NCBI GenBank assembly: GCA_014871385.1
Contig: CM026426.1
Span: forward strand, 62,535,599-62,599,598
DNA length: 64,000 nt
Reading direction: 5' to 3'
From: Ceratodon purpureus
Taxonomy: Eukaryota; Streptophyta; Bryopsida; Pseudoditrichales; Ditrichaceae
Shown: piece after piece, positions 34,923-45,821 of the stretch
Layout of the letters: the number at the start of each line of letters is the position of its first letter
Numbering within the stretch: the stretch's first letter is position 1
The notes under the pieces: generated by a model
Told to the model about the DNA's origin: nothing
The model's input: the letters and a program-made list of their open reading frames with translations, nothing else
Database searches by the model: none
Translations under genes and position numbers: made by a program

Positions 34923-36284
34923 GGTAGTCTAAACCTAAGTTGGTAGGGGGTGGCTGCAGAGAATAATAGAATCTTAAAAATAGTTTGAAAGAATATCATT
35001 GAGAGAAGATTGTGGTCATAAGTACTAATGATGAAAATTGTTAAATCGGGTCTTTAAGTTGTTAGTTGATAAAATGAATCAAAATATACCGAATTTAATG
35101 CTCAAGTTAATGAAGACAAGTACAAGACTACAATCAAGAAATAAGAGATCAAAAGAAAAGTTTCAAACCAAGTTGGAGAATTTGTGAGACAATTGAAGAA
35201 GGGCTTAACTCAAGAATAATCCTTTAATGGGAATTACTTAAGTGAAAACGAAAATCAAACTTTAAAAGAATGGAAGTGACAAGTTAAAGATCTTTCTTCG
35301 AATTACTTCAAGAGGAGTAAAAGATATACAATTGACATTGAAGATATTTATTCGACGAGGGCGTCTTTATGATAAAGAAGGGGGCTATGTAGAGCTACTT
35401 TTTAGTCTTAAGCTTAAATTCTTAAGAATAAGAAAATGTAGCAATAAAAACTTCTAAAAATTAGGAACTAAGTGCTTTAAGTAGGGAGAAATCCTTAGAA
35501 TGTGAAAAGGAACTTAAAGAAACTTAGTTCACACTAGAATAAATAAATAGCTTAAGAATAAACACTTAAGAAGATAGGTTACATGTGAACGTAGCAAGAG
35601 GTGCACCTTTATAAAGGAATGTACTCCTTGTTAAAGGGTACGACCTTATAAAGAGTCGCGACCTTAAAGGGAGGTGCCAACTTAAAGGCGCACCCCTTGA
35701 GAAAGGGTGTAGCTCTTAAGATTTGGACTATATCCCCTTCTCCCCCAAGGTGTTAATCACCACATGACGAACTATGTGTGTCCTAGCTTGAAAGCTAGTC
35801 TTTGCAATAAAGAATGGATGTAATCTTTAAGATTGTATAAGGAAATTGTGTAGAAAGTGTTGAATGTGTATTTGTAGTTGGAATGCTTTGAACATTGACT
35901 TGAGAGGAGTAATGTTTAGCATTATATTAGTTGAAAATTAAATAGTACTTTATGAAGAATTAAGGAAATACCTTAATTGTTTAAAGAATGAATCATTGTA
36001 ATTGTTGAATAGTGTTAAAGATTGTGAGTTGAGAAGTAATTGTGAGTACTTGGATTCATGAGTGAGTAACAAAGTGCTTATAGCTTGAGTAAATTAAGAC
36101 TCAAGAGAAGAATCAAAGGAGTTAATGCATTGTGAAGTGGAATGAGATAGAGATAGAAATTTTGGTCTCCGAAGGAGACCGACGTGAATTGAGTGTCTAT
36201 TTGATCCACCCTCAAGCCAGAGTCCACAGGACAAAGGTATGAGAGTAAAGATCTACTCCCCCCTTTCGAGAGTAGACACTTTAG
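34923..36284. other. Purine-rich non-coding stretch
   Basis: No gene. The plus strand is strongly A/G-rich for more than 1 kb. It contains a short-palindrome array at 35606-35716. Confidence 0.5.
35606..35716. repeat. Array of short CCTT/AAGG palindromes
   Basis: Six successive CCTT...AAGG units at about 18-20 bp spacing: CCTTTATAAAGG (35606), CCTTGTTAAAGG (35626), CCTTATAAAG (35644), CCTTAAAGG (35662), CTTAAAGG (about 35681) and CCTTGAGAAAGG (about 35695). Spacers differ. Confidence 0.65.
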
Positions 36285-36507
36285 TTACAAGTAATCGGAA
36301 CAAAAACAAAAGCAAAAAAAAAAGAGTGTGATAGGAGGTGCAGGGACGGTGTAGAGAGGAGAGGTAGGGTGACAAGCAGGTGTAGGGAGGTTTAAAGAGT
36401 GTAAGCTATGGGGGGTCGAGGTCTTCAGGTAAGGGTTGGTGGTTTTCAAGTCTTCGTTTGTGGAGGAGAATAGACATGGCATAGTGGATGGCAATAGTGT
36501 TGATGTT

Positions 36508-39500
36508 TTAGAAGGTAGATTTGATGGTAGTGAGGGGGATTTTGATCTTGCCTTCAAGAAGTTTCATGAAAGGAATGTGTGTGGTGGCGCGGGCGCCGGC
36601 GGTGATGATGATGAGGGGGTCGACTTTCCACCCGTAGGCAGTAATGCTGGCAATTAGTGGATTATTTTTGTTGGATTTAGCAGCAAGTATTTCTGGGGAG
36701 AATCGGTCATTGCAGTACGTGAATTTAATGAATTGGATAGTAAGACTAGGGTTTGGTTCGGTTGGGGGGTCACTCTGGTATGGTAAGCCTTTGACACATA
36801 GAATGTCGGGCCGAAATCGGAAATTACAGTGGCAATGTTGCGTGCCACGTGTGCAAGGAAGTAGCTAATTGGGAATAGTATTTTCTGGAGGTTGGTTATT
36901 GAAGGTGCCTGCATTCATGAGAATGAAACTACAAGATTTTTTGGAGGAAACTAGTAGTTTGTGGAGTTCCCAGACTGCCTTATTATGTCCTTTGACGTGG
37001 AGGGAATGAAGGTGTTGTTGTTGGCATGTGAGAAGGACATGGAGCCAGGTATCTGGTTCACGGGATTTGCAAATGGGGCATGTGATGGAAGGGAATTGGT
37101 CTTTGCCAAAGAATAGTTGTTTTCGGGCTTGGCCCATGTAAGTTCCGGTACAAAATTTGATGAGGCATGATTTTTGCTTGTTTGTGATAGCAGGGTTGGT
37201 CCAAAAATCATTGGAGAGGTCATTGTTGATGTCTGCATTGCTAGTCCAATTGCAAATGTTGGAGGTTTGGATGGCCATGATTTCTAAGTGGTTTTTACGG
37301 TCATATTTTTGAATTTGTTTTTCGAGGGTGCGGACGGGGCCTTTGTCGGGAACTGAGAGCATAGAAGGCCAATCATCTTTTTGGAAGTAGTATGGAGTGG
37401 CATGGGCATGTTCATAGTCGTGTAAGGCGGTTCTGTGAGCTTTGCGTGTCCCAAGTTTGGCCAGTTCGTCAGCTTCTTCATTGCCAACAATAGCAACGTG
37501 GGCACAAACTTTGTATAGAGTGATTGGTTATGTTCTTTGTTGTAGTAAGTCAACCATAGCGGAAAGGGTTACTTGATCCGGATGGCTATTGTGTAAAGTG
37601 GGATGTTTGATTTGTGTGCTGAGCAAGTAGAGGGCATTGAGATAGTCGGTGAATATATAGGCTTGTTCGTTAGGAAACTGTGTGTTGATAATTTGGAGTG
37701 TTTTGTATATGGCCATCATTTTGGCCCGAAGAATATTTTGGTGGCCGTGGAGTTGTTTAGGGATACTGAGTCCTTTAGGGCTATAGATGCCATATCTAGC
37801 TTTTTCCCTAAGCCATTCGGCTTTGCTAAGTTCTTAGGGGGGATGAATGAGCCATCTGTATAATAGCTGAATTGAGGATGATGGAGGAAGGGGGGTTGAA
37901 GGAGTGTGGATAGGGGAGTTGGGACCATTGTTTGCTAGGTTTGAGAGGGGTATTGGGAGGGGTGGGGGGGGGGGGGGGGGGGGGGGTTGGTTGGGTGTGA
38001 ACTGGTGGAAATCTGAGATTGGTTGCGATAGTGTAGAGTTGGGCCAAGAGTTTGGGGGAGCCAATAGAGTGGGATTGGTGGTGAATGCAAAGTATCTGGA
38101 GCGTAGAGAGTTCTTTTCTATCGAGTTTGAGCTCCGGGGGGATGGTAGGCTTGTCATAAATTATAGTGTCAGCATCGAATAGGGCAACTATGTGAGTGTC
38201 TGGGAAAGGGCCAGTATGAGGTGTGAAGTTTTTGTACCAGTTGGGATCGGGGGATATGATGATAGAAATTGCATCGGAGTTATGTTTAGCTGCTAGGCGG
38301 GCCCAATGGATAGATTGTTGGAGGTCCTTAGCATTGTGGGGATGGGCGTAGCTAATGCCAGTCCATTTGTGGTCAAAGGCGAGTCCAAGGGAACCAAAGA
38401 TTTTGTCTCTAAAGAATGGGGAGTGAAATTGGGTGAGTTGTGTAGGGCATGTGACTGGAGAGGAGAAGTATGTTTTGGTGATGTTGAATGTGGCTAGCAG
38501 GGAGTCCAGAATGGTTGGAGGGATTGTGTATTGGAACCTTGTAAAGGATCATTCTTGGAGATGCAGTATTTGTATCGTTGGTAAAGCCAGACAAGTTGGG
38601 TTGCAAAGGATTGGGTAGGTGGCTCAAGGCCATGAGGGGTGTCTTGGCTTGGTGGTATTGTTGCCAAAGCCAGTGGAGTTGAGGTAGGGGGATTGTAATG
38701 AGGTGTCGGCCATTGTCTTCGTAGAGATGTGCAACATCAAAGTGTGTTTGGATAGTAGGGGAGTGTGTTTCGATGTCATTGTCCGGGTTACATTCATTGA
38801 TCGAGATATGGCTTAGAGGTATGAGGGTGACGGGGGTGACACATCGAGTGTCCTTAGGTTGGGTGGTGGAGAAGCGGGCTGTAATTAAGTTAGAGAGATA
38901 TCTGTGTTGGTATTTGGTGTAATATTGAGTGAGGATTTCGATTGAGTGGATGCAGACAGAGGGGTCGTTCCAGGGAAAGAGGGTGCGGTGTGTAAGCCAT
39001 TTGTAATAGGGGCTGTGGTGTGGTGTAATCCATTGGCATAAGTATGCCGTGTCTTTTCGTGTAATGCCAGGGGACTCGTGGAATGTGCGATGTGTATGAG
39101 CGAGGATGGATTGGATGGGGAAATTGCGGAGGTCGCGAAGGAAGGGGGAGGTGGAGGTGGTTGGCGGCGAATGAGGGGGAGTGGGGGGTGGAGGGGAGGG
39201 GGTGGATGAGGGGGGAGGATATTGTGGTTGGAGAAATGTAGGCATCTTTGAGGGTGCGAGGGGGACGGTGATAGTGGCATGGAGGAGGGCATCCGGGTTG
39301 GCAGTTGGGATGGCAAAATAGTTGTCGAGCAAGGTGAAGGGCGCTGAGGATGAGTTTAGAGGGGGCAGAGTGATAAATTTTGAAGTCGGCCGGGGACATG
39401 AGGGTAGTGCCATTGAGGAGGGTGAGTTGGTCAAGTGTGGTGATGTTGTGAGTAAGGAGTTTGTGTAAGAGTTGATGGGATGTGGAAGGGCAAAGGGCAT

Positions 39501-42500
39501 GTAAATTAGGGGCTTCATGCATCCAAGCTGTTTCGAGGGACGATGGGTTGAGGAGGAATGTGTTAAGCGTGCTTTTAAGGTGTACGCCTGCATGGTGTTT
39601 GATTAAAAATAGAGTGCGAGTGACGGGAGAGCGGACACAGTGGTGATACTTAATGCGGGGGAGTTCTTCAAAGCCACCAAATTTGGCAAGCATGTGTTGG
39701 ACTAGGCCATAGTAGATTTTCCCAAGTCGACCTTTATCATTAAGAGCGATTTGTAATTGTTCTCCGATGCATCGGAGGTAGGCATTTTGTAGGGAGAAGG
39801 CGGCGAGGCCAAAGAGGTCGTGGGGAAGCTGGGTGGTGATGTTAGCAGTACGTTTAGGCAGGACATAGATTGTTTTGTGGACCGCGATGAGTTTTTTGTC
39901 AAGTTTCTTGAGAGCAAGAAGGGAATAGGGGACGGCATAGAAGCTATAGGCAATGCCGGCACAAATAATTGTTTCCAACATATTGATTTTTTGTTTCATA
40001 GTGGCTGGGCACGCAATCAGGGCTTGACATTGTTGATGACTTTAGCAATGGTAGTGTTAATTTGTGTTTTCCATTTGAGAGATGGTGCTAGATTGATGCC
40101 AAGGTACGTATACGGGTCATGTTGGTCAAGGACGAGGATGGGTTGATTGCGATAGTTAATGTTAGTGGCAAGGAGCTGTGCTTTAAATGCTATAGGGTTC
40201 ATTTTAGATTTGTTAGCAGAGCCGGTCACCGCGCGTTTGGGGATTCCAAGGTCCATTTCGGCCCATTCACAGAACTTATCAAGTTTGTTTAGCTGTGTTT
40301 GTAGGGAAGTAAATTTATTGGCAATAGCGGCTAGGTCATTGGCGTAGGCAGCGGAAAATACAGTGACTTGCGAAGTGCGAAAGGTATAGCCATTGTCACC
40401 TTGTTGTAGCCATCGGAGGAGGGGTTTAAGGAAGACAATGAATAAATAGGGGCTGAGAGTCTCACCTTGGATTGAGCCGCAAAGGATGGATATGGGCTGA
40501 GTTTTGCCAAAGTGTTCTCCGGTGAATATGGTGGTGGATTGGGAGTAAATATTGCCAATGAGGTTGATGGCATCTATGGGATAGCCAAGATCTTTCATGA
40601 CGGCCAAGAGCCGGGCATGATCAATGGAACCGAAGGCATTTTTGAAGTCAATATAAAGGATGTAGATGTCTTGGTTGGTAAGGCGGGCATCTTCTAGTGC
40701 AGCAATAAAGAGTTGGAGTTGGTGGGATGTACCGCGCTCTGCACGGAAACCCTCTTGGTTGTCATGAAGGATTTGGTGTCGTTCGCCATAGGCCGAGAGA
40801 AGGGAGGTGAGTTTACTAGTATAGAGTTTGTAGATTGTGTTGGCAAGTGCAATCGGTCTATGGTTGGGGAGGTGTGAGGGGTTACCTTTCTTGTAGAGTA
40901 AGACTGTGAGACTAGTTTTCCAAGAAGCGGGGATTTGATTTTGTTTGTAACAATGTTTAAAGAAGAGGAAGAGGAGTTTGTGAAAGCGAGGAGGCATATT
41001 TTTTAGAATGGAATTGGGGATTCTATCGGGGCCGGGGGCTTTGTTGTTGCCAAGGTGTTTAAGACAGAAATCGTATATTTCTTGGTCAAAGTAGGTATGG
41101 AGGGGGATGTCGGGGTCGCCACGTTTGTCAAGGGTGAAGCCTTCGAGGTCATGCCAGGGATATTGTCTGACGTAACAAGTAGAGTGGGGAGGGTGTAGGG
41201 CTGTATGGAGGCATGTAGGGACTGTAGGACGGTTGCTGAGAGATTGTTGAATATTTCATGGGCGATATCATCAGGGATGGTGAGGATGTTGTCGTTTCTA
41301 TCAGTGATGGAGTCAAGGGGGGAGGTTTTGGAGTTCTAGAAGACTTTGCAGTTAATTTTCTTGGGGCTTTTATTGTGTAATTGGCGGTATTTGGAAATGG
41401 CTTTTAGAATACAGGTTTTTGTGTATTTTGTTGTGATTTTGCAGGCTTCACTGTTGGCGGTTTTGGCAATGGCAGCGAGGGCGTCAATCCAATCATGTGG
41501 AATGGTAGTTATGAGGGGGAGGTGAGGGAGTTGTACGTTACGATGATTGAGGATTTCATTGAGAATAGGGTGATGGTGCCAGTGGGGGTCAGTCTTGGCA
41601 ATGTAGATTGTTTTGCGAATGAGGTGATAGGTGGCAAGGTGCTTTTTCCATTCGGTAGCGAGTTTGCGTGGTAAAAAGCCACCTTGGGGGGTGGTGCAAT
41701 TGATGAGAGTTGGAAACAGAGGGGCTTTGCAGATAGTGTCGATGGTCGTTGAGATATTGCCGACAAGGGTATCGAGGGAGGTTGTGGCAATTTCCCATTG
41801 GGCAGGGGTAAGATGGTTGTGGGTTTCAAGTAAGTGAATGAGCTCATTTGTCCGGAGAGAGTTGCTTTCGAAGAATTCTATATTAAATTGTTCAAGGTTG
41901 GTGGAAGGGATGGGGTTTAAGATGCGGACGGGGGAGGGAGTAGTGCGTGGCGGGGTTCTGGCAAGGAGTGTATTGGGAGGTATTTGGAGGGTGACTGGAT
42001 AGTGATCAGAGTTGAGATTCAAGTGCAGGTTTGTTGTAGAAGAGTAAAGGTGAGAATTAGGTGAGTTGATATAGAAGCCATCAATTAGGCTAGTGGAGGT
42101 ATAGTTGTAACCGCCCTTGCGAGAAAAAGGGATGTTTGTCGCGATATATTCAAAATTGAAGGAGAGAGTAAAGTCTTTCCAGAGATGTCATCGCCTTGGG
42201 AGGGGGTGTTTGCGTGGTAGTGTTGGCGGCCTTGGAGGGAAATGTCGCGATTAAAGTCACCACATAAGGTGTAGACATGGTTGGGGTTTGTTGTGATTTG
42301 GTTGGAAATGGCGGTTTGGATGTGGGGGAGGAGGCCAACATCTGCGGCATGTGTGGGCATATACATGTGTAGCAGAAGCCACGGTTGGAGGGGGTGGTTG
42401 TGAATGCGGAGTATTTGGAGGTATGGTGAGATGTTAGCTGGGGTGGGGATTTTGGTGATGTTGCCAGGGAAGGCGTATTTGTTGTGGATGAGAGTAAGGA

Positions 42501-43655
42501 GGCCTCCACGGCCAGGGGTGTAGGGCATGTGCTGTTGGATGCAGCGGGTGAGTGCATGAGTATTATAATAGATAAGTTTGTAGTTTGGAAAGAGATTTTG
42601 GATGTATTTTGTAAATTTGGTGGCGGTGAGTTTGGTTTCTTGAATGTGAATGATTGCAGGGGACAAGAGGGAGTTTGAGATGAGGCATTGTAGGTTTGAT
42701 AAGGCCGTGCTAAAGGAGGAGGCATTCCATGTCATGATGTTTGTTTCGTGGGAGGTATTATCGGGGTTTTGTGGGGATTGGAGACGAGTGTTTGGAGTTG
42801 GAGGAGGTGGAGAATATTTGAGGGGAGCCTCAAGGCAACAAAGCGATTCAGAGAGGAGTTGAAGTGGGAGAAAGAGGAATTTTTGTTGAAGAGCAAGGAT
42901 TGTTGGGGGAGTGGGATGGCTGTGGATGTAGTTGTAGAGGTCAACGTCAATGGTGTTTTTGGGTTGGTGATGTGCAAGGAATTTGGTGTAGGGGTGTGTG
43001 GTGAGGATATGGCGTTCAGGGGGGTTGCGGAGGGCGGAAAGGCGGATGAGGATGGTGGTGGTCCAGATGTCATTGAAGTGGTGAGTGAGGGGGTAGGCAA
43101 AGAAGTTGTTGCAAATGAGGATGGATGGACTATTAGAAACTACAAAGGCATATATGAGATGGAAGGGGGGAGATTGATGGTGTGTTTGAGTGTATTGATG
43201 AAGGTGGGGGTATGTGGTAGTGGTTTGGAGGTGGAGTGGATGGGCAGGAGAAAACAATGGAGAGAAGGTATGAGCAAGATATTGCTATTCACGTTGAAAT
43301 TTGATTGTACTAGGAATAAAGTAGGTTCTAGCGCGCTTTTTGTGGGCAGGGGGGTGTGTGGAAGGATGTTGGGCATTGGCCCGGGGTTGGTTTCAATGTC
43401 TTCGCTAAGAAGGAGGAGTAAGGGGCTATGAGTGATATATAGGTGGATTGTATGGGCTTGCGGGCGGCGCCGATGCGTATGTGAATAGGTGAGAAATTTG
43501 AGGTGGAAGAAGTAGAAAGAGGGAAATAAGGGGGGGTGGGGAGGGTGGAGAGTATTAGAGTGAGGAGAAGGAGGGGGGGGGGGGGGAGGAGGGGGTGGAG
43601 GAAGGTATGAGCGGATGCGAGAGGGAGGGGCGTTTGGATGATGGATTTCAATCAA
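36508..43655 (-). pseudogene. LINE ORF2 polyprotein: 2A-like, APE endonuclease, RT, RNase H, zinc knuckle
   Basis: In order on the minus strand: proline-rich N-terminus; DIETNPGP 2A-like motif (43400-43377); APE endonuclease from NIMTWNASSF (about 42740) through HIQETK, CGDFNRD and LIDGFYI to NSDHYPV (about 42000); reverse transcriptase (40997-40017) with YIDFKNAFGSIDH and, at the catalytic YADD position, YAND (40346-40335); RNase H beginning FSYYTDGSF (about 37860), with GNEEADELAKLG near 37460; a CPIC ... H ... C knuckle (about 37070); and a further conserved-looking C-terminus to the TAA at 36508. Frames change near 43200, 42100, 41340, 38900, 37930 and 37550. The RNase H segment has lost residues (KMMAIYKTL where Glu is usual). 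The enzyme would prime reverse transcription at nicked DNA; this copy cannot. Confidence 0.8.
43377..43400 (-). other. 2A-like ribosome-skipping motif
   Basis: The codons read DIETNPGP, an exact match to D(V/I)ExNPGP, preceded by a leucine-rich run and SE. In known 2A peptides the ribosome skips the bond between Gly and the last Pro. Its place upstream of the endonuclease is where 2A-like motifs have been reported in other APE-type LINEs. Confidence 0.75.
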
Positions 43656-43659
43656 AAAA

Positions 43660-45820
43660 GGAGGGGGTATGGAGAGATGGGGTGGTGTATGTTGGACGAG
43701 GTTGGGAGGCCGAGTCCACGGTGGTTGGTGTTAAACAGGATGGCAGAGTGAAGGAGGGGAGAGAGGGAGGAGGGGGGAGGAATGGAGGGGAGTGGGGGGG
43801 AAAGGGGGAGAAGATGAGGGGGAGAAGATGAGGGGGAGTTGGAGAATGTGGGCGAGGCCGGTAGGCCGAGGCCAGAGAGAGGGGAAGAGCCGGTGTGAAG
43901 GTGGATGTTGGGGGATGTGAGAGGTGGGGGGATTAGAAAGTAGAAGTTTGAGAGGGAGTGGGATGTGAGAGGGGGAGGAGAGAAATGAAATATGGAAGAA
44001 CGGGGAGGGACATGGCAGAGGCAGGAAGGGGGATTTAGATGGGGTGAGGAGAGGTGAGGGAAAGGGGCAAGGTAGGAGTGCTGGAGGTGGAGTAATGCTT
44101 GGGAAATGTGAGGGTGTTGGGGTGGATGGGCTGGGGAAGGGTGCTGGTGGGAAGGGGCAGAAGGTGGGGAGTGGTGGGAAATCCGGGGGTGGGTTGGGTG
44201 GGCCGGGTAGAAGTGTGGGGGGGGGGAGGGTATATGGGGACGGAGGGGGTGGGTGGGAGGGGGGTTCTCGGGGGAGGGGCGGGTATTGGGTGAGGGACTA
44301 GTACAGCGGGGACTGAGGCCGGTAGAGAGGGGTCTAGGTTGAGTAGGGGGGAGTGTGAGGCGGGCGGGGGGAGAGGGAGGTGTGGAGGGGTAGGATAAGG
44401 GCGTGGGGTAGGATGTGGAGGGGCATCGGATCAGCAGATAATGCGGCAAGGTGGGGCGTGAGCAGAGGGGCAATGTGAAGCTCGGGTCGGGGAAGAAGAG
44501 ATGGCTGGGCATCGAGCATGAGGTACGTATGAGAAAACTGGGGCGGGGGGTAGGGGGGATGGAGAGAGTGTGTCGGGTGTTTGTGTAGAGGTGCGGGGAG
44601 GATGGTTTAAGGGGAAGGGCAATAGCGAGGGTTTACTGGGGAAAGAGATTGCGTGGTGATGAGATGGGGATAGCCTGGGGTAATAGGAAGAGGGGGGGTG
44701 GCCGGGGGGAGGGGGTGTATGAAGGGAGATTATTATGGTGTAATTTGGAAGAGGGCGGGGTGCAGGGAATGGTGGAGGACATGTGCATGAGAAAGGAGGA
44801 GCAGAAGTGCATCGGGGATTGCGGCGCATGAAGGCGAGTGAGAGCTGGCGGGAGAGACTAGGGAAGGTGTGCAGTGGTGAAGTGGTGTCGGGAGGGGTGG
44901 GGCTGCGGGGCAGAGGGGATTGTCTGGGGATAGGTGAGGGGAGGGATTCCATAGTGGGAGGCAGGGGCGTCGTAGTTGCGTGGGCTGAGGGGGGCAGCAG
45001 ACAATTCGAAAGTGTATTGGGGGGTTCAGGGAGGGGTGAAAAAGGATAAGTGCTGAGGGGGTATGGGGGGGGGGGTCAGTGGGGGGGGAGATAGGGGAGG
45101 AGAGAATGGGGGGTTTGAGGTGGGGATGCGGGGCAGGGGACGATGGTGGCTGTGGATTGCAGGAGATCTGGGATGGGGCAGGGGCATTACTGCAGGGCGG
45201 GATGGAAAGGATGGGTGTGTGTGACAAGGAGGGGCATGGGAAGGGGAATGTGTAGGGTTTGGAGCATTGGTGAAGGGGAGTAGGTGGGATTGATGATGGC
45301 AGGGACTGATGAGGAGGGGGATGTCTTGCGGGGAGGCAGGTGGGAGATGCGACCAAGGAGGTGAGGGGCGGGTGGAGTGAAGGAAGCGGGCGCAGGGGAG
45401 GCCGAGAATGAGGGCGGGGGTAGGGGCTGAAGTACAGTGGAGGTTGCGGGGATGGTGGAGGGAATGTGGGAGGGTGGGAGGCAACGGAGAAGGGGAAGAT
45501 GCAGGGTATAGATGTAGGCTGGTGAGGTGGTGTGATAGGGGGATTCGGAGGTCAGGGGGGCAAGTTTGCAGAGTGATTGTAGAGTAGAGGAGGGAAGTTG
45601 CAACATACATGGAAGACAAAGGGGGCAGAAGCTTGTGAAAAAGAAATGGAGGCGAGACCAGCAGCAATCCGAAGGAGGGGCCAGCAGTTTTATTAATGGA
45701 GAAAAAGAGACATGGAGGGAAGGGAGGAAGAAGGAGCAGGTTGAGCAAAATGTGGAAGAAAGCAAGCTTGCAATGTAGGGAGCTGGGCCGATGCCGACGA
45801 GGAAGGGTACCTCCGGGGGA
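43660..45820 (-). other. C-rich proline-coding linker between LINE ORF1 and ORF2
   Basis: All three minus-strand frames give long Pro/Ser/His/Leu-rich readings (up to 286 codons) because the strand is C-rich and poor in A. No domain is seen, frames alternate between overlapping ORFs, and poly-G runs on the plus strand (for example 45065-45075) suggest slippage. It is probably untranslated or the N-terminal low-complexity part of ORF2. Confidence 0.45.
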
Positions 45821-45821
45821 C

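Noticed and set aside
36590..36605. GGCGCGGGCGCCGGCGG resembles the palindrome family
   Set aside because: It lies inside the coding C-terminus of the LINE (Ala/Gly codons of AGARATT), lacks the TGG...CCA ends, and is explained by the protein.
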